In this document: piece after piece, positions 33,812 to 42,078 of the stretch
Position numbering within the stretch: position 1 is the stretch's first letter
How the letters are laid out: every line of letters starts with the position of its first letter
From: Arthrobacter saudimassiliensis
Lineage (GTDB): Bacteria; Actinomycetota; Actinomycetes; Actinomycetales; Micrococcaceae
Assembly (NCBI GenBank): GCA_900016675.1
Contig: LN483070.1
Coordinates: 124,001 to 188,000 of the forward strand
Reading direction: 5' to 3'
Length of the DNA stretch: 64,000 bases
Program-made: the position numbers and the translations under genes
The notes under the pieces: model-generated
What the model saw: only the letters and a program-made list of their open reading frames with translations
Database searches by the model: none
What the model was told of the DNA's origin: nothing

Positions 33812-34236
33812 GCACCTCAGCCCCGACTTCCTACCGCCTTGTTCCCGACCCTCCGCCCGTGGACGCGTACCTGCGCCTGCGGGCCGAGTCGGGCCTGTCC
33901 CCGAAAAAGCGCGAACAGGCCGAGGCCGGCCTGCCCGGCGGATGGGCCGCCTGCCACATCGTGGACGAGGCGACCGGCGAGCCGGTCGCGATGGGCCGGG
34001 TGATCGGCGACGGCGGCTGGTACTTCCACGTGGTGGACATGGCCGTGCTGCCCGGCCACCAGCGTCGGGGCCTGGGCGACCGGGTGCTGACCCATCTGCT
34101 GGACACCATCCGCCGCGAAGCACCCGCCGGAGCCTGGGTGACCCTGATGGCCGACGCCCCGGGCCGCCGCCTCTATGCCCGGCACGGGTTCACCGAGACG
34201 GCGCCGGAGTCCCTCGGGATGGGGCTGACCCTCTAG
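33808..34236 (+). CDS. GNAT-family N-acetyltransferase
   Basis: 142 residues from a GTG overlapping the previous stop. GNAT motif A is HVVDMAVLPGHQRRGLGDRV, containing the acetyl-CoA pyrophosphate loop Q-R-R-G-L-G. Motif B follows as YARHGFTETAPESLGMGL. Strand 4 carries VDMAVLP, typical of small-molecule acetylases. The segment GWAACHIVDEATGEPVAMG precedes it. Substrate unknown. Confidence 0.9.
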   Translation: MSTSAPTSYRLVPDPPPVDAYLRLRAESGLSPKKREQAEAGLPGGWAACHIVDEATGEPVAMGRVIGDGGWYFHVVDMAVLPGHQRRGLGDRVLTHLLDTIRREAPAGAWVTLMADAPGRRLYARHGFTETAPESLGMGLTL

Positions 34237-34284
34237 CTGCCCCGCGCCGTCGGGCCTTGGCCGCTTCCGCTGCCACCTTGGGTC

Positions 34285-34312
34285 GCCGCTGCCACAGCGC
34301 GGCGGCAGCGGC
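34285..34312. terminator. Hairpin between convergent genes
   Basis: GCCGCTGCC (34285-34293) pairs with GGCAGCGGC (34304-34312) in the gap between the acetyltransferase and the convergent amidotransferase-like gene. No T-run is seen on either strand. Confidence 0.35.
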
Positions 34313-34362
34313 TACCCGAACCGGCAGCGGCGCCCGGAACCGGCCCGACGACGCCGGACCCC

Positions 34363-35766
34363 CTAGGCGGGAACCGGCACCGAAACCCGCGCCGGCCGGT
34401 GTGTGGCGGTAACCCAGCGCAGCAGTGAGTAGAGCAGCTGCGAGGCGCCGGGCATGAACCCGGAGCCGTGGTGGTAGACGGGGTCCATGGTGGTCACCAG
34501 CAGCCGGGCGGGCTGGTTCACCTCGTCCACGTACAGCAGCGCGCCGAGCTCCGCGCCGTCCTCCTCCATGACCACCAGCTGCCGGGCACCCGGGCGCGGG
34601 TGCAGCACGCCGTGGTGGTGCCAGGCCACCGCCCGCGGGGTGAGGAACTGCCACATCGGGTCCTCGGGCAGCCGGAGCCGGGTGCCGTTGTCCTCCCCGG
34701 TGCGCCAGGTCCAGAACACGGTCGGCCGGAAGGTGTAGCCAACGCCGGGCAGCCAGTCCTCGACCTTGTTCTCCCCGAGCACGACGACGGTCTTCGCCGG
34801 GTCCTGCAGCGCCTCCCGGAGGGCGGGGGCGAACCGGGCCAGCTGCCCCTGGTGCAGCCGGTCCCCCACGATGACGGCGTCCAGGCCGGCCAGCACGGCC
34901 GGATCCGCCTCGGGCAGGTACACCGACTCGATCCGGTACGGCGCCAGGGCGGGATCGGCCAGGGTGCGCAGCGCGGTGAAGGTGCCGCAGTGCAGCAGCC
35001 CGATCCGCGGCGCGTCCCGGTCTTCCCGGGGCGCGGCGGCGGCCGGCCGGCCCGCGCCGACGGACGGGGCTTCGACGGACGGGGTTTCGATACCCGACGC
35101 CGGCAAGGCCGGGCCCAGACCGCCGGTTCCGCCTGCCAGCCAGTCCACGAGGTTCGGGCCGATCCGTCCGATCGTGTACTTCTCGTCGCTGAAGCTCTCC
35201 AGGTCGTTGCCGCCGTGCACCAGCACCTCGCCGGCGCCCAGCGGGTACACATAGTCCAGCGGCAGCCGGTACGGGCCGATCCCGGTGACCACGGCGGCGC
35301 CGTCGGGCAGGTCCAGGTGGTAGCCGCGGCCGTAGAACCCGGCGACGCCGATCTCCTCCAGCCGCTCGTAGCTGTGCACTCCGGGCACGCCGGTGCGGTA
35401 GTGCAGGTCCTGGTAGTCCACTCCGTCCCACACCGGATGAGGAGTCACGGAATGCGGGCGCACGTCCTGCGCGCCGCCGAACTCCAGCTTCCGCCACACG
35501 GCCAGCCCGTCGAGGAATGGCCGCACCACCTGCCCGTTGACCAGGACCCGTCCGCCGCGGCGCACGAAACTGCTCAGTTCACTGCGGTGCCGGCCCAGCA
35601 GCAGGTGGTCGACGCCGCCGCCGACGATCAGCCCGGAGGCGGAGAGGATGCGGGTGCGGGCGGCGTCGTCGTCCAGGTCGTAGGCGTCGACGTCCTCGAT
35701 GGCGCCGCGCCACGTGGGGTCGTTCTGGCCGCGCATCGGCGTGCCGCCGATCAGGCGGATAATCAC
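34363..35766 (-). CDS. Putative glutamine-amidotransferase/ThuA-like protein of the siderophore-uptake operon
   Basis: 467 residues; GTG start overlapping the ATPase stop (GTGA). The N-terminal half contains ARTRILSASGLIVGGGVDHL and FVRRGGRVLVNGQVV, a flavodoxin-like layout seen in ThuA and class I amidotransferase-like proteins, then HGGNDLESFSDEK. A disordered Pro/Ala linker near residue 225 leads to a second similar module (RIGLLHCGTFTALRTLADP ... LDAVIVGDRLHQGQL ... VVVLGENKVEDWLPG). It therefore looks like two related domains in tandem. I see no clear Cys-His-Glu triad. Position as the last gene of an iron-regulated transporter operon suggests a role in siderophore handling; unproven. 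Confidence 0.6.
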   Translation of the reverse strand: MIIRLIGGTPMRGQNDPTWRGAIEDVDAYDLDDDAARTRILSASGLIVGGGVDHLLLGRHRSELSSFVRRGGRVLVNGQVVRPFLDGLAVWRKLEFGGAQDVRPHSVTPHPVWDGVDYQDLHYRTGVPGVHSYERLEEIGVAGFYGRGYHLDLPDGAAVVTGIGPYRLPLDYVYPLGAGEVLVHGGNDLESFSDEKYTIGRIGPNLVDWLAGGTGGLGPALPASGIETPSVEAPSVGAGRPAAAAPREDRDAPRIGLLHCGTFTALRTLADPALAPYRIESVYLPEADPAVLAGLDAVIVGDRLHQGQLARFAPALREALQDPAKTVVVLGENKVEDWLPGVGYTFRPTVFWTWRTGEDNGTRLRLPEDPMWQFLTPRAVAWHHHGVLHPRPGARQLVVMEEDGAELGALLYVDEVNQPARLLVTTMDPVYHHGSGFMPGASQLLYSLLRWVTATHRPARVSVPVPA

Positions 35767-36755
35767 GGGTGGTCCTTTCGGGGTGAGACGTGCAGGGGCA
35801 GTGCGTCGGCCGGCACCGGGGCGCCGACGGCCTCGGGCACCGGGCAGGCCCGGCAGGACGGGCCGAAGTCCGGCACCGCGATGACGCGGTCCCCTGAGAC
35901 GGTGCCGACGGTCGGGGTGCAGATGGGCAGCCCGTACACCTCGGAGAGGGCCGGGCCGGTGAGCAGGTCCTCGGTGGGCCCCCAGCGGGTGTCGTCGCTG
36001 CCCACGAACAGCAGGGCGTTGCGGGACACGTGCAGCGCGTGGTCGGGATGGTGCGTGGTCATGATGATGCCCATGCCGTCCGCGGCCAGGCCGGCGAGCA
36101 CGCCGAGCACCCGGGACTGGTTGTGCAGGTCCAGGGCCGAGGCCGGTTCATCCAGGATGAGCAGTTCGCAGCCGGAGGCCACCGCCCGGGCGATCAGCAC
36201 CAGCTGGCGCTGCCCGCCGGAGAGCTCGGAGTAGTCCCGGTGCGCCCAGTCGGCCACGCCCACCCGCTGCATCGCGGCGTCGGCGGCGTCGTGGTCCTCG
36301 CGGCGCGGGCTCTGATAGGGGCGCAGGTGCCGGGTGCGGCCCATCAGCACCATCTCGGCGACCGTGAAGGCCGGGCCGGCCCCGTGGTCCTGCGGCACGT
36401 AGCCGATGCCCGGCGCGCACTCGACCGTGCCTTCACGCGGGGCCAGCAGCCCGGACAGGCATTTGAGCAGCGTGGTCTTGCCCCGGGCGTTGGGGCCGAG
36501 GATGGAGAGGATTTCGCCGCGCTGCAGCTCGAATTCCAGCCCGCGGAACAGCCAGGGCCGCAGCCGCGAGTAGCGGTGCCCCAGGCCGCTGACCCGCATC
36601 AGCGGTCCGTCGGCGGACGACGGCGCGGGCCGGGCGGGTGCGCCGAGCGGCCGCGGCGTCGTCCCCGGCCTGCGGAGGCGGCGCCGGTCCGCGCCCGAAG
36701 CGGGAGCCGGCGGGCCAGCGACGGCGGCCGGATCCGTTGCGGAAACAGCGGTCAT
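35763..36755 (-). CDS. Ferric-siderophore ABC transporter, ATP-binding protein (FepC/FecE type)
   Basis: 330 residues from the ATG at 36755, which overlaps the permease stop (ATGA). The first 50 residues are a low-complexity Pro/Ala/Arg extension not usual in the family. Walker A is LGPNARGKTTLLKC (Ala-Arg replaces the common Gly-Ala), the signature is ELSGGQRQLVLIARA, Walker B is LLILDEPASALD, and the switch His is in MTTHHPDHA. The C-terminus has CRACP, an unusual Cys pair. It energises uptake through the adjoining permease. Confidence 0.93.
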   Translation of the reverse strand: MTAVSATDPAAVAGPPAPASGADRRRLRRPGTTPRPLGAPARPAPSSADGPLMRVSGLGHRYSRLRPWLFRGLEFELQRGEILSILGPNARGKTTLLKCLSGLLAPREGTVECAPGIGYVPQDHGAGPAFTVAEMVLMGRTRHLRPYQSPRREDHDAADAAMQRVGVADWAHRDYSELSGGQRQLVLIARAVASGCELLILDEPASALDLHNQSRVLGVLAGLAADGMGIIMTTHHPDHALHVSRNALLFVGSDDTRWGPTEDLLTGPALSEVYGLPICTPTVGTVSGDRVIAVPDFGPSCRACPVPEAVGAPVPADALPLHVSPRKDHP

Positions 36756-37843
36756 GACATCTCGCCTTTCTTCTGGGATCGTGCCAGCAGGGCCACGAAC
36801 ACCGGGGCGCCGATGATGGCGGTGAGGATGCCCAGCGGCAGTTCGCTGCTGGACAGGGAGCGGCTGAGCGTGTCGATCAGCATCAGGTACGCGCCGCCGA
36901 GCAGCGCGGACGCCGGCAGCAGCACCCGGTGGTCCGGGCCCACCCAGAGCCGGGCCAGGTGCGGCACCACCAGGCCCACCCAGCCGACGGCGCCGGCCAC
37001 GGCCACGGTGCCGGCGGTCATCAGCGCCACCGCGCACAGCAGCACCACCCGGGAGCGGTGCGGGTTCACGCCCAGGGCGGCGGCGTCGTCGTCGCCCAGG
37101 GAGAGCACGTTCAGCCGCCAGCGCAGGGCGAGCACCACGGCCGCGCCGATCACCACCGGCACCAGGGCGGTGAGGACCTTGTCATAGCCGGCGGCCGCGA
37201 TGGAGCCGAGCAGCCAGTGCACGATCGACGGCAGCTCCGAGTACGGGTCGGCCAGGTAGGTCATGAACGAGACCAGGGCGTTGAAGAACGCGGCGACCAC
37301 GATGCCGCCAAGGACGATCATGAGCGTCGGGTTGCTGCGTCCGCCCATGCGCCCCAGCGCCAGCACCACCGCGAGGGCGGCCAGCCCGAACCCGAACGCG
37401 CCGCCCACCATCCAGCCGCCGGACAGGCCCAGGGTCAGCACCAGCACCCCGCCGAAGGAGGCGCCGGCGGTGACGCCGATGATGTCCGGGCTGACCAGCG
37501 GATTGCGGAACAGCGCCTGCAGGCACGCGCCGCCGAGGGACAGCGCCCCGCCGACCAGGAAGGCCAGCAGCACGCGCGGCAGCCGGACGTCCAGCACCAC
37601 GGTGGCTTCCTGGTCGGTCCAGGTGCGGCGGACCAGGCCCTCGCCGCCGAACACGGCGGTGGCCTCGTTGGCCAGGATGCGCAGGATTTCGTTCGGCGGC
37701 ACCCAGTACCGGCCAGCCGCCATGGACACCAGCGCCACCGCGAGCAGGATCAGCACGCAGAGCAGGATCGGCAGCCGGTGGCTCCGCTGCCGGCCGGCGG
37801 GTGTTTCAGTCACCGGATCGGCGTCCTGGCCGGTGGTCAGCAC
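36752..37843 (-). CDS. Ferric-siderophore ABC transporter, FecCD-type permease
   Basis: 363 residues from the GTG at 37843, chosen because GAGG lies five bases before it; earlier in-frame starts at 37849 and 37876 (TTG) are possible and would overlap the binding-protein gene. About ten helices. Family landmarks: LPRVLLAFLVGGALSLGGAC, then LVSPDIIGVTAGASFGGVLV, and GVNPHRSRVVLL preceding AGAVGWVGLVVPHLARLWVG, the ATPase-coupling region. Only one permease gene is present, so a homodimer is expected. Confidence 0.93.
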   Translation of the reverse strand: MLTTGQDADPVTETPAGRQRSHRLPILLCVLILLAVALVSMAAGRYWVPPNEILRILANEATAVFGGEGLVRRTWTDQEATVVLDVRLPRVLLAFLVGGALSLGGACLQALFRNPLVSPDIIGVTAGASFGGVLVLTLGLSGGWMVGGAFGFGLAALAVVLALGRMGGRSNPTLMIVLGGIVVAAFFNALVSFMTYLADPYSELPSIVHWLLGSIAAAGYDKVLTALVPVVIGAAVVLALRWRLNVLSLGDDDAAALGVNPHRSRVVLLCAVALMTAGTVAVAGAVGWVGLVVPHLARLWVGPDHRVLLPASALLGGAYLMLIDTLSRSLSSSELPLGILTAIIGAPVFVALLARSQKKGEMS

Positions 37844-37850
37844 GCGCACC

Positions 37851-38981
37851 TCAGCCGCGGAAGACGTCGTAGCCAACGCTGGCGGCGTTCATGTCCAGGC
37901 GCAGCGCGGCGTCGATCTGCTTCTCGGAGACGTCGTAGCCGTAGAGGTAGCGGATCTTCTCCTTCATGGCCGCGCGCAGCGTGTGCCCGGTGCGCTCGGG
38001 GTGGTACAGCTCGGCGGCCCACTGCCACATCAGCGGCGATTCGGCGCAGGGCACCTCCCACCGGTAGCCACCCAGCGGCGCCTTGTAGACCCGGCGGTTC
38101 TTCACCGCGGAGACGGAGGCCAGGGAGGCATCGGCGTAGACCTCGGCGGGAGTCCGGGCATCGAACCCGCCCAGGGTGATGATCTCGGGATCCCACTCGA
38201 TGAGCTGTTCGGCGCTGACCACGTTTTCGGCGGAGAGGTTGTCCGCGGCCATGTTCCGCCCGCCGGCCAGCTCCATCCAGTAGTGCATGTAGGAGCTCTT
38301 GTTGGAGGCGGAGTAGCCGTCGCCGGACTGGCCCAGGTGGACCACACGGACGGGAGTGACGCCGTCGAGCTCCTCCTGCAGCCGGGCGATGTCGGCGTGC
38401 ATCCAGTCGACGATCTCGCTGCCGCGCTCGGGCTTGCCGAGGATGGTGGAGAACAGGGAGACCCACGTCTCGAGGTAGTCCTGCGTGCCGTAAAGCAGGC
38501 AGACGGTCTTGAACCCGGCGTTCTCCAGCGGCTCGACCAGCCCGTCGCCCTGGTCCGCCCACTGGAACACGACGTCGGGCTCCAGTGCGGTGATGGTCTC
38601 GATGTTGGGGGTGAAGCTGGACGGGGAGATGGTGGTGGTCGTCTTCGACTCGGGGAACATCTCGCCGAACAGGCCCTGCTGGTTGGCCTGCAGGGTGGAT
38701 TCGTTGATGCCGACGATCTTGTCGTAGCCGCCGTCGACGGCGGCCAGCATGGACGGCGAGGGAATGACGGTGGTGGCGATCCGCTGCACGGGGGCGTCGA
38801 AGCTGATCTGCACGCCGCGCATGTCGGTGACGATAAAACTGCCGGAACCGGCGGCGGCGGCTCCGGCGCCGACGGTCTCGCGGGAGGAGCAGGCGCCCAG
38901 GGCGAGGGCGGCCAGGCCGAGGCCGGCGCCGCCGAGCAGGCTGCGGCGGGAGATGCGCTGTGGGGGTCGGGAGACAGGCAA
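37851..38981 (-). CDS. Ferric-siderophore ABC transporter, substrate-binding lipoprotein
   Basis: 376 residues from a TTG at 38981. The N-terminus has a twin-arginine motif (ISRRSLLGG) and a lipobox ending LGAC with Cys31, so it is probably Tat-exported and lipid-anchored. The FepB/BtuF-type fold shows VQRIATTVIPSPSMLAAVDG and LEPDVVFQWADQ in lobe 1, then LGQSGDGYSASNKSSYMHYW in lobe 2. First gene of the uptake operon, 24 bases downstream of an iron-box pair, so it should be induced under iron starvation. The likely ligand is the hydroxamate made by the desABCD operon nearby. Confidence 0.92.
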   Translation of the reverse strand: MPVSRPPQRISRRSLLGGAGLGLAALALGACSSRETVGAGAAAAGSGSFIVTDMRGVQISFDAPVQRIATTVIPSPSMLAAVDGGYDKIVGINESTLQANQQGLFGEMFPESKTTTTISPSSFTPNIETITALEPDVVFQWADQGDGLVEPLENAGFKTVCLLYGTQDYLETWVSLFSTILGKPERGSEIVDWMHADIARLQEELDGVTPVRVVHLGQSGDGYSASNKSSYMHYWMELAGGRNMAADNLSAENVVSAEQLIEWDPEIITLGGFDARTPAEVYADASLASVSAVKNRRVYKAPLGGYRWEVPCAESPLMWQWAAELYHPERTGHTLRAAMKEKIRYLYGYDVSEKQIDAALRLDMNAASVGYDVFRG

Positions 38982-38999
38982 CGGAGATCCTATCGGGCA

Positions 39000-39033
39000 C
39001 GAAGTTAGGCTTCCCTAAGGAAGGATGACCTAA
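39000..39033 (-). promoter_or_regulatory. Paired DtxR/IdeR-like iron boxes upstream of siderophore uptake operon
   Basis: TTAGGCTTCCCTAA (39005-39018) matches 12 of 14 positions of the inner and right part of the actinobacterial iron-box consensus TTAGGTTAGGCTAACCTAA. A second element ends in AAGGATGACCTAA (39021-39033), and its 19-mer (39015-39033) matches 13 of 19. They lie 24-52 bases upstream of the binding-protein start, where an iron-loaded repressor would block transcription. The 13-mer recurs upstream of desA. Confidence 0.72.
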
Positions 39034-39111
39034 TCATCAGAGCACACCCGAACCGATTAGCGCATGTTTTTATGCCCTAATTGACGAATGGTTTCCGTCA
39101 CACTGTGTCAT

Positions 39112-39138
39112 GCAGGCGCCGCACCCCGGCGCTCCTGC
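39112..39138 (-). terminator. Hairpin after the SulP gene
   Basis: On the minus strand, GCAGGAGCGCCG pairs with CGGCGCCTGC (one bulged pair) around a GGGTG loop, three bases after the SulP stop. No T-run follows. Confidence 0.45.
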
Positions 39139-39140
39139 AG

Positions 39141-40667
39141 CTAGGGCAGCCGGCCGCCCATCCGCTCCTGCAGGGCGGCGCTGGCCGCGTTCAGCCCGGT
39201 AATCGTCACGGTCTTGCCGCGAGTGCGGTACTTCTCGGTAATCGAGTCCAACGCCGCCACGGTGGAGGCGTCCCAGACGTGCGAGCCGCTCAGGTCGATG
39301 CGCACCTGCACCGGATCCGCCGCGTACTCGAACTGCGTATACAGGTCGTTCGAGGAGGCGAAGAACAGCTCACCGGTGACCGCATAGGTGACCGAGGCGC
39401 CGTCGTCGGCCACGGTCCGCCGCACGGTGACGAAGTGCGCCACCCGGCGCGCGAACAGCACCATGGCGGCCAGCACCCCCACCCCGACGCCGATGGCCAG
39501 GTTGTGGCTGGCCACGGTGACGACCACGGTGGTCACCATGACGGCGGTCTCCGACTTGGGCATCCGCTTCAGGGTGTCGGGGCGGATGCTGTGCCAGTCG
39601 AACGCCGCGTATGCCACGAAGATCATGACGGCCACCAGCGCGGCCATCGGAATCAGGGCAACGACGTCGCCGAGCACCACCACGAGGATGAGCAGGAACA
39701 CGCCGGCCAGGAAGGTGGAGATGCGGGTGCGGGCTCCGGAGGCCTTGACATTCATCATGGTCTGGCCGACGACGGCGCAGCCGCCCATGCCGCCGAAGAA
39801 CCCGGTGACGATGTTCGCGATGCCCTGCCCGGCGGCCTCCCGCGGCTTCGAGGAGCGGGTGTCGGTGATGTCGTCCACCAGCTTGGCGGTCAGCAGCGAT
39901 TCGAGCAGGCCCACGAACGCCATGGCCAGTGCGTAGGGGGCGATGATCTGCAGCGTCTCGAGGGTCAGCGGCACGTCCGGGAACATCAGGGCGGGCAGCG
40001 AGTCCGGCAGCTCGCCCTTGTCCCCCACGGTCGGCAGGTTCCACCCGGCCAGGACGGCGGCGACGGTCAGCACCACGATCGCGACCAGCGGGGCGGGCAC
40101 CGCCGTCGTCAGCCGCGGCAGCAGGAACACGATCAGCAGCCCGGCGGCGACCACCGGATAGACCAGCCAGGGCACGCCGATCAGTTCGGGCAGCTGGGAG
40201 GAGAACACCAGGATGGCCAGGGCGTTGACGAAGCCGACCATCACGGAACGGGGAATGAAGCGCATCAGCTTCGCGACGCCGACGGCGGCCAGCAGGATCT
40301 GGATGATCCCGGCCAGGATGACGGTGGGGATGAGGTACTCGACGCCGTGTTGGGCGACCACCGGGGCGATGACCAGGGCGACGGCGCCGGTGGCGGCGGA
40401 GATCATCGCGGGCCGGCCGCCGACGACGGCGATGGTCACCGCCATGGTGAAGGAGGCGAACAGCCCCATCCGCGGGTCGACGCCGGCGATCACCGAGAAG
40501 GCGATGGCCTCCGGGATGAGCGCCAGCGCGACGACGAGCCCGGCCAGGACCTCCGTCTTCAGCAGGCGCGGTGAGCGCAGGGTGCCGAGGACGGTCCGGC
40601 GGGCCGGGGCAGACTGCAGGGCCGGTGTCGGGTTCGGGGCAGGAGAGGGCAAGGCGGTTCCGTTCAC
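39141..40667 (-). CDS. SulP/SLC26-family anion transporter with STAS domain
   Basis: 508 residues from the GTG at 40667, the most upstream start giving normal length, although no clear ribosome site is visible. The transporter core (about 35-400) shows LAGLVVALALIPEAIAFSVI, FASFTMAVTIAVVGGRPAMI, GAVALVI and the segment GGMGGCAVVGQTMMNVKASG. The C-terminal STAS domain (about 420-508) includes VQVRIDLSGSHVWDASTVAA. It moves sulfate, bicarbonate or a similar anion with protons or sodium. No carbonic anhydrase or sulfate-assimilation gene is adjacent, so the anion is undefined. Confidence 0.9.
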   Translation of the reverse strand: MNGTALPSPAPNPTPALQSAPARRTVLGTLRSPRLLKTEVLAGLVVALALIPEAIAFSVIAGVDPRMGLFASFTMAVTIAVVGGRPAMISAATGAVALVIAPVVAQHGVEYLIPTVILAGIIQILLAAVGVAKLMRFIPRSVMVGFVNALAILVFSSQLPELIGVPWLVYPVVAAGLLIVFLLPRLTTAVPAPLVAIVVLTVAAVLAGWNLPTVGDKGELPDSLPALMFPDVPLTLETLQIIAPYALAMAFVGLLESLLTAKLVDDITDTRSSKPREAAGQGIANIVTGFFGGMGGCAVVGQTMMNVKASGARTRISTFLAGVFLLILVVVLGDVVALIPMAALVAVMIFVAYAAFDWHSIRPDTLKRMPKSETAVMVTTVVVTVASHNLAIGVGVGVLAAMVLFARRVAHFVTVRRTVADDGASVTYAVTGELFFASSNDLYTQFEYAADPVQVRIDLSGSHVWDASTVAALDSITEKYRTRGKTVTITGLNAASAALQERMGGRLP

Positions 40668-40823
40668 ATCTGGTTGAGGGTGCCGGGGCCGGGGCGGCAG
40701 CGCCGGGGCCGTACGTCGAACACCGGTTCCAGAGTACCGCCGCCGCCCCGCCCGCTTCCGCCCTGCTGCAGGAGCCGCCTCCGCGCCGGATGCAACCCCG
40801 CCCGCAGCTATCCTTGAACCGTG

Positions 40824-41726
40824 ATGCAATCCCCGCTGCCCGTCCGCAACGGGGTCAACGCCACCCGCCTGCGCCTGCCCGCCGAGGGCCCCTGGGCCAC
40901 CGCCATGGAGTACGTCCTGGACCGTTTCGGCCACGTGGATCCCGACGGCATCGTCGAACGCTTCGACCGCGGCGAGGTCGTCGGGCTGGGCGGCGTTCCG
41001 CTGGACCGCACCACTCCCCTGCACGAGCACACCTTCATCTGGTACTACCGGGAACTGCCCGCCGAAACCCGCCTGCCCGTGGAGCTGAACATCCTGCACC
41101 GCGACGAGGACCTGCTGGTGGTGGACAAGCCGCACTTCCTGCCGACCACGCCGGGCGGCATGTACGTGGCGGAGTCCGCCCTGGTTCGGCTGCGGGTGCA
41201 GCTGGACCTGCCGGACCTGGTGCCGATCCACCGGCTGGACCGGATGACCGCCGGCGTCCTGCTCTTCGCCGTGAACCCGGCCACCCGGGGCAAGTACCAG
41301 GTGCTGTTCGAGAAGCGGCGAGTGGAGAAGGAATACGAAGCCATCGCCCCCGTCCGCGGCGACCTGGAGCTGCCGCTGACGCTGCGCTCGCGGATGGAGA
41401 AGTCGCGCACGTATCTGCTGGCCCGGGAGGTCGAGGGCGAGCCGAACGCCGAGACCCGGATCGAGCTGCTGGAGCAGCGCGCCGGGCTGGGCCGGTACCG
41501 GCTGCTGCCGCACACCGGCAAGACGCACCAGCTGCGGGTGCACATGGCCTCGCTGGGCATCGGCATCCTGAATGACCGGTTCTATCCGGACCTGCTGGAT
41601 GAGGCTCCGGACGACTACGCGAATCCGCTGCAGCTGCTGGCCCGCTCCATCCGCTTCACCGATCCGCTGACCCGGCGCGAGGTCGAGTACCGCAGCGCGC
41701 TGGACCTCTCGGCGTTTCCCGCCTGA
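40824..41726 (+). CDS. RluA-family RNA pseudouridine synthase
   Basis: 300 residues from the ATG at 40824 (a GTG directly before it is also possible; no clear ribosome site, perhaps a leaderless transcript). The catalytic motif is PIHRLDRMTAGVLLF, with Asp139. Supporting segments are ELNILHRDEDLLVVDKPHFL and LLPHTGKTHQLRVHMASLG. There is no S4 domain. It converts a specific uridine of rRNA or tRNA to pseudouridine; which one cannot be told. Confidence 0.92.
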   Translation: MQSPLPVRNGVNATRLRLPAEGPWATAMEYVLDRFGHVDPDGIVERFDRGEVVGLGGVPLDRTTPLHEHTFIWYYRELPAETRLPVELNILHRDEDLLVVDKPHFLPTTPGGMYVAESALVRLRVQLDLPDLVPIHRLDRMTAGVLLFAVNPATRGKYQVLFEKRRVEKEYEAIAPVRGDLELPLTLRSRMEKSRTYLLAREVEGEPNAETRIELLEQRAGLGRYRLLPHTGKTHQLRVHMASLGIGILNDRFYPDLLDEAPDDYANPLQLLARSIRFTDPLTRREVEYRSALDLSAFPA

Positions 41727-41748
41727 GCCGGCGGCAGCACCGGCACGC

Positions 41749-42054
41749 CTAGACCGGCTCCCACCGCCCGCGCCGGCGGCGCAGGATCCGCAGCCGGCCG
41801 ACGTCGGCCACCTCCGTCACTGCGTGCCGCATCGACAGCGCCGCCCGGGTGGCCTGCCGGCTCTCCGCCTCCCAGTCGGCCGGGTCCACGAGGAAGCGCA
41901 GGGTGATCCGCGGGATGCCGGCTGCGATGTCCAGCTGGTTCGCTTCCACCAGGTGCAGGCTGCCCAGGACGGCGACGGCGGTGTCCATCACCGCTTCGGG
42001 CCGCTGTCCCGGATGCAGGGCGAGGATCTCAAGCTGGGCACGGAAGGAAGGCAC
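41749..42054 (-). CDS. Small conserved hypothetical protein
   Basis: 101 residues, GTG start with GGAAGG nearby on the minus strand. A compact alpha/beta pattern: RAQLEILALHPGQRPEAVMD, then a strand-rich stretch ANQLDIAAGIPRITLRFLVD, and a basic C-terminus RLRILRRRRGRW. No motif recognised. It is 24 bases downstream of the oxidoreductase gene and may share its transcript. Confidence 0.65.
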   Translation of the reverse strand: MPSFRAQLEILALHPGQRPEAVMDTAVAVLGSLHLVEANQLDIAAGIPRITLRFLVDPADWEAESRQATRAALSMRHAVTEVADVGRLRILRRRRGRWEPV

Positions 42055-42078
42055 CCGACCACCCTAGGCCACGGGCGG

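Noticed and set aside
39081-40574. 497-codon plus-strand frame opposite the SulP gene
   Set aside because: His/Gly/Asp-rich composition is the mirror of a membrane protein gene; no start signal or family match.
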